From contig QNDG01000002.1 in assembly GCA_003645915.1 (NCBI GenBank), forward strand, positions 1 through 16,774: 16,774 nt of DNA. Reading direction: 5' to 3'. The position numbers were made by a program, and so were the translations under genes. Under the pieces are notes generated by a model. That model had not been told where the DNA came from, did no database searches, and saw only the letters and a program-made list of their open reading frames with translations. This stretch comes from Candidatus Zhuqueibacterota bacterium. Lineage in GTDB: Bacteria; Zhuqueibacterota; QNDG01. Shown here one piece after another: positions 1 to 7,614 of this stretch; the stretch's first letter is position 1, and each line of letters opens with the position of its first letter.

Positions 1-1
1 A

Positions 2-424
2 AAGACAATTATTTTCAGTACTCACATACTTCCGGAGGTGGCTACAATTGCAGACAGAATTCTTGTGATAAACAAGGGTGAAATCGTCGGAGACGGTACT
101 TTTGAAGAACTTCGTGAAAGTGTGACAAGGTACAACACTCTTGTGCTGGGAGTAAAAGGTAAAAAATGTGATATTGAAAAAAGTCTGAAAAATATAAAAG
201 TTGTTCAGGATGTAAAGGTTGAGCAAAAAACCGGTACAGATGAAATAAGATATAAAATATTTTACGAATCTGGTGCTGATATTTTAGAGGACATTAATGC
301 GATTTTAAGAGAAAGGAAACTGGATGTAGTTACTCTGCATCATGAAAAACTTTCCCTGGAAGATTCTTTTATCCGCTTGACAGGAGAAGATAAAGAAGCA
401 AGCAGGGAAGGAGGTGTTAAGTGA
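2..424 (+). CDS. ABC transporter ATP-binding protein, C-terminal part (cut by window start)
   Basis: The open frame runs from the window edge, so this is the end of a larger gene and the GTG at position 38 is not its start. The first residues read KTIIFSTHILPEV, which matches the segment just after Walker B in ABC ATPases. The histidine (residue 8 of the fragment) is the H-loop that contacts the ATP gamma-phosphate. ADRILVINKGEIV with GDGTFEEL follows, the usual end of the nucleotide-binding domain. The remaining ~90 residues form the C-terminal extension typical of ATPases paired with ABC-2 permeases (DUF4162-like). Walker A, signature motif and Walker B lie outside the window. Its stop overlaps the GTG start of the permease by 4 bp, so the two are probably translationally coupled. 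It is probably the GldA-like motor of the transporter formed with the next genes; the substrate is unknown. Confidence 0.93.
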   Translation, partial: KTIIFSTHILPEVATIADRILVINKGEIVGDGTFEELRESVTRYNTLVLGVKGKKCDIEKSLKNIKVVQDVKVEQKTGTDEIRYKIFYESGADILEDINAILRERKLDVVTLHHEKLSLEDSFIRLTGEDKEASREGGVK

Positions 425-1149
425 GAGACATAGGAATTATTTTCAGAAGAGAATTAAATGCATATTTTTATTCTCCCATTGCTTATGTTTTCAGCGTAAT
501 TTTTGTATTTCTTAATACAAGTATTTACATGTTTCATCTGTTTTTTCTCGGAAATGCAGATATGCGCTCATTTTTTTCAACACTGCCAATTGTTCTCGGA
601 TTAATTTTTATCCCTGCAGTTTCAATGAGACTATGGTCAGAAGAGAAAAAACTAGGTACAATTCAACTGCTGTTAACTCTTCCGATTAAGACCGAACACA
701 TTGTGCTTGGTAAATTCCTTGCTAGTTTTGTTTTTTACTGTATAGCACTCGCAGGAACATTAACAATTCCTGTTGCACTGTTCTTTCTGGGAAATCCTGA
801 CATAGGTCCTATAATAGGCGGATATTTCGGAGCCGTGCTTCTCGGAGGATTTTTTCTTTCCGTAGGTATATTCATTTCAAGCTTTTTTTCAGATCAGATT
901 ATATCCCTGATAATTACAAGTCTTGTTCTGGGATTCCTGACATTAATCGGATGGCAGTATGTTCCTATGGTAATTGACGGATGGATTCCCGGTTTGGGTA
1001 CATTTTTGTACAAGTACATAGGAGTAACAGCTCATTTTAATGATATTGAAAGAGGAGTTATAGATATAAAAAGTATAATCTATTTTCTTTCCTTTACCTC
1101 TCTTTTTCTGTATTTGAATGTAAAGGTGTTAGAAAGGAGAAAATACTAA
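421..1149 (+). CDS. ABC-2 type transporter permease, GldF-like
   Basis: This 242-residue protein has a short cytoplasmic N-terminus (MRDIGIIFRRELNAYFYSP) and about six hydrophobic segments, near residues 20-40, 50-68, 100-122, 132-155, 160-180 and 218-235. This is the layout of the ABC-2 permease family. The amphipathic start with an R-R-E-L motif and the following SPIAYVFSVIF segment resemble GldF and related permeases. The GTG start lies inside the stop of the ATPase gene (overlap GTGA), with GGAGG just upstream inside that gene, which supports this start. It should form the membrane channel with the upstream ATPase. In gliding Bacteroidetes GldA/GldF/GldG are needed for gliding, but homologues are common in non-gliding bacteria, where the cargo is unknown. 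The family is clear; the cargo cannot be read from the sequence. Confidence 0.88.
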   Translation: MRDIGIIFRRELNAYFYSPIAYVFSVIFVFLNTSIYMFHLFFLGNADMRSFFSTLPIVLGLIFIPAVSMRLWSEEKKLGTIQLLLTLPIKTEHIVLGKFLASFVFYCIALAGTLTIPVALFFLGNPDIGPIIGGYFGAVLLGGFFLSVGIFISSFFSDQIISLIITSLVLGFLTLIGWQYVPMVIDGWIPGLGTFLYKYIGVTAHFNDIERGVIDIKSIIYFLSFTSLFLYLNVKVLERRKY

Positions 1150-1151
1150 AA

Positions 1152-2948
1152 ATGAAACAAATAAAACTGAATTTTATTACATCGTTTATTGCCGGCTCAT
1201 TACTTTTATTCGGCTGCATTGTTCTGCTGAATATGGTTGCAGGTAATTTCAGCGGAGGAAGATTCGATCTGACTGGTGATAAATTATATACTATGAGCCC
1301 TTCGGTAAAAAAGATACTTTCAAAACTTGAAGCGCCAATTGAAGTTACATACTATGTTTCATCTTCAGAGAAAATGCCCACACAGTGGAAAAATCTTGAA
1401 AGAGATGTGATTGATAAACTTCGTGAACTTAAAATAGCTTCAAAAGGGAAATTAACTTACAAAGTCTTTGATCCTTCCAAAGAGGAAGAAAAAGAAGCTT
1501 ATGCGGAACAGAGGCGAAAAGAAAATGAGAAAAAAGGACTTTTTGCCCAAAAATCCAAAAAAGAACAGAGAATGAAAATTGCAGAGCGGCTGTATGAAAA
1601 AGGAGTAATACCAATAGGTGTAAGAAGTGCAAGCCGCGATGAAATAGCTGTAAAAAGAGTGTATTCGTCAATTGTACTATCTTATCTGGACAGAAAAGAA
1701 GAAGTTATACCGGAGGTAAGGCCGGAAAATTTCGGTAGCATTGAATATGAAATTATGTCAAGAATTTACCGTCTGATTTCAACAAAAAAACCAAAGATAG
1801 CGTTTTTCCCGTCTAAACCGGAAATACCCCGTCAAATGTACAGTTATTACCAACAGTCTCCTCCTGATATGTACTCAACAGCTGTAAAACTGTTAAAGCA
1901 GGCAGGGTATAGTGTTACAAGAACCAACATTAAGAAAGATGATCCCGTACCAGAAGATATTACAACAATGGTCTTAATGCTCGATCAGCCGTTGAACAAC
2001 AGACAACTGTACGAAATTGACAGACTTGTACATAAGGGGGTTAATTTAATCGTTGCAGGTCAGCAATTTAACTACAGAATATATCCTTCAAGAACATCAC
2101 CCGGAGAATTTGAACTGACAGGTATGCCTACAGGCCTGAATATCAGTGATCTTACAAAAAATTACGGGTTTGAAATTGATTCTGATATGTTTATGGATAA
2201 AAACAGCGCGTATATTCAGGTGCCTGTTTATCAGACCCGTAATCTCGGCGGACTTCAGCTTAGAGAACAGAGAATGGAGCCTGTTACAAAACCTGTAATA
2301 ATAAAAATAAGCCCTGAAAACATTAATAAACAGTTGTCAATCTCAAATAATCTCAGTGACCTGTTTTATATGTACGGTTCAAGGCTGCTGGTTGACGACA
2401 GTAAAATGAAGTCGGATTCTATTGATCATAAAATTCTGTTTACTTCATCAAAACATTCATGGACCGGAATTGGCAGAGGATGGGGACCTGTTAACACTAC
2501 TCCTCCGCCAAAGGAGAGTTTTCTCGGTAAACAACCTCTTGGTCTGTACATTGCGGGTAAATTTAAAGCAAAATATCTGAACAAAGAAGCACCTGCGTGG
2601 GAAGGTTCAAAAAAAGATGAAGACAGCACCGGTACTCAGATCCTGATAACAGGCACTGCAATGCCCTCAAGAATAATTGCAATTGGTTGTTCCAATATGT
2701 TTAAGAATGATATAATTCAGTATGTAGAGAGCCACCAGAAATTATTACTTAACTGTGTGGATGCTCTGACTCTCGGTGATGAGCTGATTCATATACGATC
2801 CAAAAATGTTACTGCAAGGAGAATCAAAGAGGTGAGCATTGTTGCCAAAGCTGCTACAAAAATGTTTGTAGTACTGTTTGCCCCGATACTTTTTATTGCA
2901 GGCGGAATTTATTTATCAGTAAACAGAAAAAAAAGATATAATAAATAA
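1152..2948 (+). CDS. GldG-like ABC transporter auxiliary protein
   Basis: A 598-residue protein with one N-terminal membrane segment (about residues 9-32), a large soluble region and a second membrane segment near the C-terminus (about 571-590). This is the architecture of GldG and the associated 'ABC-type uncharacterised transport system' domain. FDLTGDKLYTMSPSVKKIL just after the first membrane segment is the hallmark N-terminal motif of this family. GVNLIVAG near residue 298 belongs to the GATase-like (ThuA/DUF4350-type) fold common in these proteins. Residues ~110-155 form a highly charged Lys/Glu/Arg-rich stretch, probably a helical or coiled insertion. The gene starts 2 bp after the permease stop; AGGAG at 1135-1139 lies a rather long 12 nt before the ATG. 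It probably carries an extracytoplasmic domain that couples the transporter to its substrate. The family call is firm, the function inferred. Confidence 0.87.
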   Translation: MKQIKLNFITSFIAGSLLLFGCIVLLNMVAGNFSGGRFDLTGDKLYTMSPSVKKILSKLEAPIEVTYYVSSSEKMPTQWKNLERDVIDKLRELKIASKGKLTYKVFDPSKEEEKEAYAEQRRKENEKKGLFAQKSKKEQRMKIAERLYEKGVIPIGVRSASRDEIAVKRVYSSIVLSYLDRKEEVIPEVRPENFGSIEYEIMSRIYRLISTKKPKIAFFPSKPEIPRQMYSYYQQSPPDMYSTAVKLLKQAGYSVTRTNIKKDDPVPEDITTMVLMLDQPLNNRQLYEIDRLVHKGVNLIVAGQQFNYRIYPSRTSPGEFELTGMPTGLNISDLTKNYGFEIDSDMFMDKNSAYIQVPVYQTRNLGGLQLREQRMEPVTKPVIIKISPENINKQLSISNNLSDLFYMYGSRLLVDDSKMKSDSIDHKILFTSSKHSWTGIGRGWGPVNTTPPPKESFLGKQPLGLYIAGKFKAKYLNKEAPAWEGSKKDEDSTGTQILITGTAMPSRIIAIGCSNMFKNDIIQYVESHQKLLLNCVDALTLGDELIHIRSKNVTARRIKEVSIVAKAATKMFVVLFAPILFIAGGIYLSVNRKKRYNK

Positions 2949-2952
2949 TTGT

Positions 2953-2958
2953 GAGGGA
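2953..2958 (+). promoter_or_regulatory. Ribosome binding site that decides the DUF4340 start
   Basis: GAGGGA sits 7 nt before the ATG at 2966. It would be useless for the in-frame GTG at 2951, which it overlaps, so it supports the shorter protein. Confidence 0.6.
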
Positions 2959-2965
2959 AAATACG

Positions 2966-4030
2966 ATGAGTGAGAAACAACTGAAAATATTCGGCATTGC
3001 GTTTTTATCTCTTCTCATTCTCTATTTAATAACAAAGCCAGGCAATCAAAGTGTAGATATTGATAAACTGGTTCAATCTGTTGTTATTGGAGTGGAGCCG
3101 GAAGATATAGGCTCAATAGAAATCTACAAGGAAACAGGTGAGAATAAAAACGCCAAGCTGATTTTTAACAAAAAGGATAACCAGTGGAGGATAACAAATC
3201 ATTTTAACTGTAAAGCTGAAAACAGTAAAATGGAGAGATTGATTAATGATGTGCTTGAGATGACCGGAAAGGTGAGATCCTCTGACCCGGGTAAACTGGA
3301 TCTTTACAAAATAACTGATTCCCAGGGATTGCATATGATTTTAAAAGATGAGGGTGGTAATACTCTTGCTAATTTGATTATAGGTAAAAAAACAAAGGAC
3401 CCGGGATCCGGTTTTGTAAGAATCTCCGGACATAACAAAGTTTATTTTACAGATAAGGATTTGTTGGCCAGTATAGGATTTTTCGGTGAAATTGACACAA
3501 TGACAACATTTAATGTTGAAAGATTTGTTGATCTTGATGCAGTTGTTATTGACCGCGATAACCTGGAAATGATAGGTCTTGTTAAAAACGGAAGAGAACT
3601 GGTTGTAAAACAGATTGAAAAGAAAGAAGAGAAAACCGATAAAAAAGATTCAACATCCGTTCCTGTTACTAAGAAAGAGTGGGTTCTTGTAAAAGGTAAA
3701 AAAGAACTTTCCCTTAATAAAGATGAAGTGAAAAGGTTCCTGGACGATGTAACAAAGATTTTTGCCCATGAAGTCATAGACAGGGTGGGTGGTACATTTG
3801 CAGATTATAACAAGAGTGTAAAATACGGTTTCCAGAATTCACGCACGTATTTAGTGTTTCAGACTCCGGATCAACATAGAAAAGCAGTTATTTTCGGTAA
3901 AAAATACGAAAAGGACAAAGGTTATTATATGTTAGTGAAGTACGATGATGGCCTTGTTTACAAAGTAACCAAAAGCACTTTTGATAAAATTTACAAATGG
4001 ATTGATGATCTTCCGAAAAGAGTAAAATAG
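2966..4030 (+). CDS. DUF4340 domain protein, membrane-anchored
   Basis: About 354 residues: an N-terminal hydrophobic anchor (KIFGIAFLSLLILYLIT, roughly residues 7-23) and a long soluble part typical of DUF4340. That part contains the repeated elements IGSIEIYKE, LIIGKKTKD and RISGHNKVYFTDKDL, and a second copy of the pattern around VKYGFQNSRTYLVF and VIFGKKY. Such repeated beta-rich modules are usual in DUF4340. A Lys/Glu/Asp-rich linker at about residues 215-235 separates the halves. An upstream GTG at 2951 could also start the frame, but GAGGGA (2953-2958) lies 7 nt before the ATG at 2966, so I chose 2966. DUF4340 genes commonly follow GldG-like genes, so this is probably another extracytoplasmic component of the same transporter. 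Its biochemical role is unknown. Confidence 0.85.
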   Translation: MSEKQLKIFGIAFLSLLILYLITKPGNQSVDIDKLVQSVVIGVEPEDIGSIEIYKETGENKNAKLIFNKKDNQWRITNHFNCKAENSKMERLINDVLEMTGKVRSSDPGKLDLYKITDSQGLHMILKDEGGNTLANLIIGKKTKDPGSGFVRISGHNKVYFTDKDLLASIGFFGEIDTMTTFNVERFVDLDAVVIDRDNLEMIGLVKNGRELVVKQIEKKEEKTDKKDSTSVPVTKKEWVLVKGKKELSLNKDEVKRFLDDVTKIFAHEVIDRVGGTFADYNKSVKYGFQNSRTYLVFQTPDQHRKAVIFGKKYEKDKGYYMLVKYDDGLVYKVTKSTFDKIYKWIDDLPKRVK

Positions 4031-4039
4031 TTTTATCCG

Positions 4040-4121
4040 GCCGGTTGATAAATCATTAGCAGTCACAAGAATAGATGCTTTTAAAATTGCCATGCTAAGG
4101 AATTTTCAACCGGCTGTTTTT
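4040..4121 (+). terminator. Long imperfect hairpin with T-run, probable operon terminator
   Basis: GCCGGTTGA at 4040-4048 pairs perfectly with TCAACCGGC at 4106-4114. Inside it TTAGCA (4056-4061) pairs with TGCTAA (4093-4098), with two further 2-bp steps between them, giving an interrupted stem of about 22 positions around a 31-nt loop. TTTTT follows at 4117-4121. It lies directly after the DUF4340 gene and before the comM promoter, so it most likely ends the ABC operon. The unusually long loop leaves open a small processed RNA. Confidence 0.55.
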
Positions 4122-4155
4122 GTTTGCAGAATTATCATAATTTATTAAAAAAAAC

Positions 4156-4184
4156 TTGCTTTTTTACTGATATTTATATATAAT
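4156..4184 (+). promoter_or_regulatory. Sigma70-type promoter for comM
   Basis: TTGCTT (4156-4161, 4 of 6 to consensus) and a perfect TATAAT (4179-4184) are separated by exactly 17 bp in an A/T-rich region with A-tracts upstream. Transcription would start near 4191 and leave a leader of about 37 nt before the comM ATG. Confidence 0.65.
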
Positions 4185-4227
4185 AAACAAATAAATAAAA
4201 TTTCCTAACTAAAAATGTTCCGGAACT

Positions 4228-5766
4228 ATGTTTTCAAAAATATTCAGTGCTGCTGTCCTCGGTATAGAGGGTTATATTGTCGAAGTTGAAACTCATCTTG
4301 AAAAAGGTGTACCCAGTATTGCAACTGTCGGTCTTCCGGAGGGCGCTGTCCGTGAATCAAAAGAGAGAGTTTGGGCAGCTGTTAAAAACAGCGGGTTCCA
4401 CATACCCGGAAAAAGAATGACAGTAAATCTTGCTCCTGCAGATATTAAAAAAGAAGGATCTGCTTTTGATCTTCCAATTGCTCTGGGAATTTTATCTGCA
4501 AGCGGGCAGATAAATTCAAGTATTATACATGAAACGGTAATTCTCGGGGAACTTGCTCTTGATGGTAAAGTAAGGGCAATCCGGGGGACACTGCCGATTG
4601 CAGTTGCTGTGAAGAATCAAAAATTCAAAAGAATTATTGTTCCTGCAGAGAATGCTAAAGAAGCTGCAATAACAGGCGAGATCAAAGTTTATCCCATATC
4701 CAATTTAACTGAAGCAGTTGATGTTTTGCAGGATGTTTCCCAAAAAGAAAACTTTACAATTGATATTGATGAAATTTTTTCCGATACTATTAAATACAAT
4801 GTTGATTTCAGTGATGTGAAAGGACAGCAGCATGTTAAAAGAGCTTTGGAGGTCGCTGCAAGCGGCGGCCATAATGTCCTTTTAATGGGCCCTCCGGGTT
4901 CAGGAAAAACCATGCTTGCAAAAAGAATGGTTACCATACTTCCGGATCTTACTCTTGATGAAGCTCTTGAAACAACAAAGATTCATTCTGTTGCTGGTAT
5001 CCTGGCTGAGGACAGAGCGCTTGTTGTTACGCGCCCTTTCAGATCACCTCATCATACAATATCCGATGCAGGTCTGATTGGAGGCGGGCATATTCCAAGG
5101 CCGGGTGAGGTAAGCCTGGCGCATCACGGTGTTCTTTTTCTTGACGAACTGCCAGAGTTCAAAAAGAATGTATTGGAGGTAATGCGGCAGCCAATGGAAG
5201 ACGGTAAGGTTTCCATATCAAGAGCAGCTCTTTCACTTACTTATCCGGCAAATTTTATGCTTGTTGCTGCAATGAATCCATGTCCCTGCGGGTATTTTTC
5301 CGATCCTGTTCATGAATGCACTTGTACTGTTCCAATGATTCAAAGATACAGAGCTAAGATTTCGGGTCCGCTTCTTGACCGGATTGATATACATGTGGAA
5401 GTTCCGGCTGTTAAATATGATGAATTGTCCGACCAGAGAGACGGTGAAAGTTCACAAAGTATAAGAGAAAGAGTTGTAAGAGCAAGAAAAATCCAACTGG
5501 AGAGATATAAAGGCACGTCAATTTTCTGTAATGCAGACATGACAGAGAAGCATTTGAAGAAGTTTTGTGCAATAGAGGGTTCCAGTAACGAGCTTATGAA
5601 AAGAGCAATTGAAAAACTCGGATTATCTGCAAGAGCTTATTCCAGAGTCTTAAAAGTTGCACGTACAATTGCCGATCTTGAGCAGTCTGACGTGATTGAG
5701 GCTCAGCACATAAGCGAAGCAATACAGTACAGAAGCCTTGATCGTGATTTTACAACAATGATGTAA
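4228..5766 (+). CDS. comM: ComM/YifB-family AAA+ ATPase (Mg-chelatase-like)
   Basis: 512 residues, the usual length for the YifB/ComM family. An N-terminal Lon-protease-like fold (ChlI-type, residues ~1-170) contains [18 protein letters not shown] and a VNLAPAD motif. The Mg-chelatase AAA+ core follows, with Walker A GPPGSGKT at 221-228, Walker [10 protein letters not shown] at 302-310, and the family signature AAMNPCPCG ending at 355. A second cysteine pair (CTC, 364-366) makes a likely metal-binding cluster with C352/C354. The C-terminal ~100 residues are the helical lid with [19 protein letters not shown]. In naturally transformable bacteria ComM is a hexameric helicase that promotes branch migration during integration of taken-up DNA; non-competent bacteria also carry it. 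It has its own promoter and is followed 16 bp later by a STAS gene. All key residues are present. Confidence 0.95.
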   Translation: MFSKIFSAAVLGIEGYIVEVETHLEKGVPSIATVGLPEGAVRESKERVWAAVKNSGFHIPGKRMTVNLAPADIKKEGSAFDLPIALGILSASGQINSSIIHETVILGELALDGKVRAIRGTLPIAVAVKNQKFKRIIVPAENAKEAAITGEIKVYPISNLTEAVDVLQDVSQKENFTIDIDEIFSDTIKYNVDFSDVKGQQHVKRALEVAASGGHNVLLMGPPGSGKTMLAKRMVTILPDLTLDEALETTKIHSVAGILAEDRALVVTRPFRSPHHTISDAGLIGGGHIPRPGEVSLAHHGVLFLDELPEFKKNVLEVMRQPMEDGKVSISRAALSLTYPANFMLVAAMNPCPCGYFSDPVHECTCTVPMIQRYRAKISGPLLDRIDIHVEVPAVKYDELSDQRDGESSQSIRERVVRARKIQLERYKGTSIFCNADMTEKHLKKFCAIEGSSNELMKRAIEKLGLSARAYSRVLKVARTIADLEQSDVIEAQHISEAIQYRSLDRDFTTMM

Positions 5767-5782
5767 CAGGAAAATAATCCAA

Positions 5783-6121
5783 ATGTTTAGTTTCTCTGAA
5801 AAAAAAGATTATATGGTTATTAAGATAATTGAGCCGAAGATTTTTCAGGAAAAAGTGTTTATCTTTAAAGAGCAGTTATTGTCAATAATCGAGAACCACA
5901 GTAATAAAATCATTCTGGATATGTCAGGTGTTGAAGTAATTAACAGTACTGGTATTGGAGTGTTGATTTTAATTAATGATAAAATAAAAAAACAAAGCGG
6001 AATTATGATTATTTGCTGTCTGAATAATCTATTGAATGAGCTTTTTGAAAGAATGAGGTTGAATACAATTTTTAGTATAACAGATTCACTTGATAATGCA
6101 GAAAGATTTGTAAAACAGTGA
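5783..6121 (+). CDS. STAS-domain anti-anti-sigma factor-like protein (first copy)
   Basis: A 112-residue single-domain STAS protein of the SpoIIAA/RsbV type. The strand-turn IILDMSGVEVINSTGIGVL carries the regulatory loop. Ser55 (in N-S-T-G) aligns with the serine phosphorylated in SpoIIAA (Ser58). The residue before it is Asn54, where SpoIIAA has Asp. The family normally binds an RsbW/SpoIIAB-type kinase or anti-sigma factor and is switched by phosphorylation and PP2C dephosphorylation. No such kinase or phosphatase is in this window. It lies 16 bp after comM and is probably co-transcribed; its RBS is weak (CAGGA). An alternative in-frame ATG lies at 5813. The STAS family is certain, the partner unknown. 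Confidence 0.88.
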   Translation: MFSFSEKKDYMVIKIIEPKIFQEKVFIFKEQLLSIIENHSNKIILDMSGVEVINSTGIGVLILINDKIKKQSGIMIICCLNNLLNELFERMRLNTIFSITDSLDNAERFVKQ

Positions 6122-6131
6122 ATAAACTATT

Positions 6132-6303
6132 AAAAAACCCTGCAACCTTGTCCCAGCCCATAAAGAACCCGCATGACACGGTGGGTGCCCTCCTGAGCGC
6201 TTTTTACTTCCACTCAAAGGAGGCTTGTAATACACGCCAGAGACGGACTCCCAAGTTAATAGATTGACTCTTTATAGTGCTTAAAGGACTCAATCGCAGG
6301 GTT
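6132..6303 (-). ncRNA. ssrS: Structured RNA, probable 6S RNA
   Basis: On the minus strand this stretch starts with AACCCTGC (6303-6296) and ends with GCAGGGTT (6143-6136), a perfect 8-bp closing stem that runs into TTTTTT (6137-6132). That is an intrinsic terminator pattern and fixes the strand. Inside, in transcript order, are four elements. A hairpin GATTGA/TCAATC with inner CTTTA/TAAAG occupies 6295-6262. A long-range stem pairs CTTG with CAAG and AGTCC with GGGCT. A stem pairs CCTCCT-GAG with CTC-AGGAGG (6223-6189). A small ACCC/GGGT hairpin occupies 6186-6167. The closing stem, internal bulge, terminal stem and small 3' hairpin, with GGCACCCACC followed by GCGGGTTC, match my recollection of the 6S RNA consensus, and ~172 nt fits. 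6S RNA mimics an open promoter and binds sigma70-RNA polymerase. The structure is well supported; the 6S identity rests on memory of the motif. Confidence 0.6.
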
Positions 6304-6308
6304 ATCCT

Positions 6309-6337
6309 ATTCTGTTAATTGTCAGGTGTAATTTGAA
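6309..6337 (-). promoter_or_regulatory. Weak candidate promoter of the minus-strand RNA
   Basis: Reading the minus strand, TTCAAA (6337-6332) and CAGAAT (6314-6309) are 17 bp apart, each 4 of 6 to the sigma70 consensus. A start 7 nt downstream would fall at about 6302, where the closing stem of the RNA begins. The match is weak and rests mainly on the spacing. Confidence 0.3.
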
Positions 6338-6390
6338 AAATTAAAGAACAAATGTCAAGTAAAAATAAAAATAGAATAATGAGGATATGT

Positions 6391-7614
6391 ATGGCGGGGT
6401 ACTACAGGCACACATATATTTCAAGTGTTGTCAAATTGGTGTTAATAACCGGAGGAATTATTTTTTTTATGACTACCAGTTTAAATCTGAATGCGGGAAA
6501 TCGAAAGGAGAGTGTAAGAGAACTTGGCATTGTAACCGGAATAATCTCTCCGGGAAGGTTAAATGCAATTACAGACGTCAAAGGCGTCAGAGTGGGGCAC
6601 GTAACAATTATCAAAGGTGACTCTGTAAGAACAGGAGTCACTTCAATCCTTGCGCACAGTGGGAATATTTTTAATGAGAAGGTCCCTGCTGCAGTACATG
6701 TGGGAAACGGTTTCGGAAAGCTGGCAGGTTCAACACAGGTTAATGAACTGGGGAATATTGAGACGCCCATTATTCTTACAAATACTCTAAGCGTTGGCAC
6801 AGCAGTTAAAGCTGTTGTTAATTATACACTGAATCAACCGGGCAATGAAAATGTAAGATCAGTAAATGCAGTTGTTGGTGAGACAAATGACGGATGGCTG
6901 AATGATATAAGAGGTTTTCATGTAACAGAAAATGATGTTATACAGGCTATAAAAAATGCCAAGCAGGGAAAGGTTGCTCAGGGCTGCATTGGTGCAGGTA
7001 CAGGTACAATTTGTCTCGGTTTCAAGGGAGGTATTGGCACTGCTTCCAGAGTTCTGCCTGAATCTATGGGAGGATGGACTGTAGGTGTACTTGTACAGAC
7101 AAATTTCGGTGGTGTCCTTTCTGTAAACGGTGCGCCAGTGGGTAGGGAACTAAGTACCTATTCCTTCAGTAAATACCTGCCGGATAATGAAGAAGGTTCC
7201 TGCATGATTGTTGTTGCTACAGATGCGCCTCTTTTGCATAGAAACTTGAAAAGACTTGCGTCAAGAGCAATACTGGGTATTGGATTAAGCGGAGGGTACT
7301 GCAGTAACGGAAGCGGAGATTATGTAATTGCGTTTTCAGTAAATCCTTCGTGCAGAATAAAAAACAGTGAAAAGAGGTTGATGCATTTTGAGGAGGTCCC
7401 CAACAACAAAATGTCCCCGCTTTTTATGGCTGTTGTGGAAGCAACATATGAGGCAATTTTAAACTCTCTGTTTTTCGCTGAAACAATAAAGGGAAGGGAC
7501 GGCCATGTTGTTGAGGCTCTGCCTGTTGACGAAGTTATTTCAATATGCAGAAAATACAATGCCCTTAATTGGGATAAAAATTTACAAAACATGAAAGGGG
7601 GAATGAAAAAATGA
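6391..7614 (+). CDS. P1-family peptidase (DmpA/BapA type N-terminal nucleophile aminopeptidase)
   Basis: About 407 residues from this start. The P1 (S58) core is clear: NAITDVKGVRVGHVTI, AAVHVGNGFGKLAGSTQV, VVGETNDGWLND, VLVQTNFGG, and IVVATDAPLLHRNLKRLASRA followed by GLSGGYCSNG-SGDYVIAFS. P1 enzymes cleave themselves before the Ser of this last motif, exposing it as the nucleophile; here that is the Gly-Ser in NGSGD (Ser321 counted from the upstream ATG at 6352). Family members act as L-aminopeptidases, D-amidases or beta-peptidyl aminopeptidases. A hydrophobic segment near the N-terminus (VVKLVLITGGIIFFM) suggests export or anchoring. ATGs exist at 6352, 6379 and 6391; TGAGGA at 6380-6385 lies 5 nt before 6391, which I prefer. 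The end overlaps the NfeD gene by 4 bp (ATGA), indicating a shared operon. Confidence 0.88.
   Translation: MAGYYRHTYISSVVKLVLITGGIIFFMTTSLNLNAGNRKESVRELGIVTGIISPGRLNAITDVKGVRVGHVTIIKGDSVRTGVTSILAHSGNIFNEKVPAAVHVGNGFGKLAGSTQVNELGNIETPIILTNTLSVGTAVKAVVNYTLNQPGNENVRSVNAVVGETNDGWLNDIRGFHVTENDVIQAIKNAKQGKVAQGCIGAGTGTICLGFKGGIGTASRVLPESMGGWTVGVLVQTNFGGVLSVNGAPVGRELSTYSFSKYLPDNEEGSCMIVVATDAPLLHRNLKRLASRAILGIGLSGGYCSNGSGDYVIAFSVNPSCRIKNSEKRLMHFEEVPNNKMSPLFMAVVEATYEAILNSLFFAETIKGRDGHVVEALPVDEVISICRKYNALNWDKNLQNMKGGMKK

Noticed and set aside
38..40. GTG at 38 as start of the first gene
   Set aside because: The frame is open to the window edge and encodes the conserved H-loop segment before this codon, so it is internal.
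6132..6351. Insertion-sequence remnant or riboswitch for the P1 peptidase gene
   Set aside because: No transposase-like frame or terminal repeats with target duplication are visible, and the U-tract and closing stem are oriented for minus-strand transcription, which argues against a plus-strand riboswitch.
6353..6358. TTGACA on the minus strand as the -35 of the putative 6S RNA
   Set aside because: The -10 position 17 bp away is poor and would start transcription about 25 nt before the closing stem; the 6309-6337 candidate fits better, though weakly.
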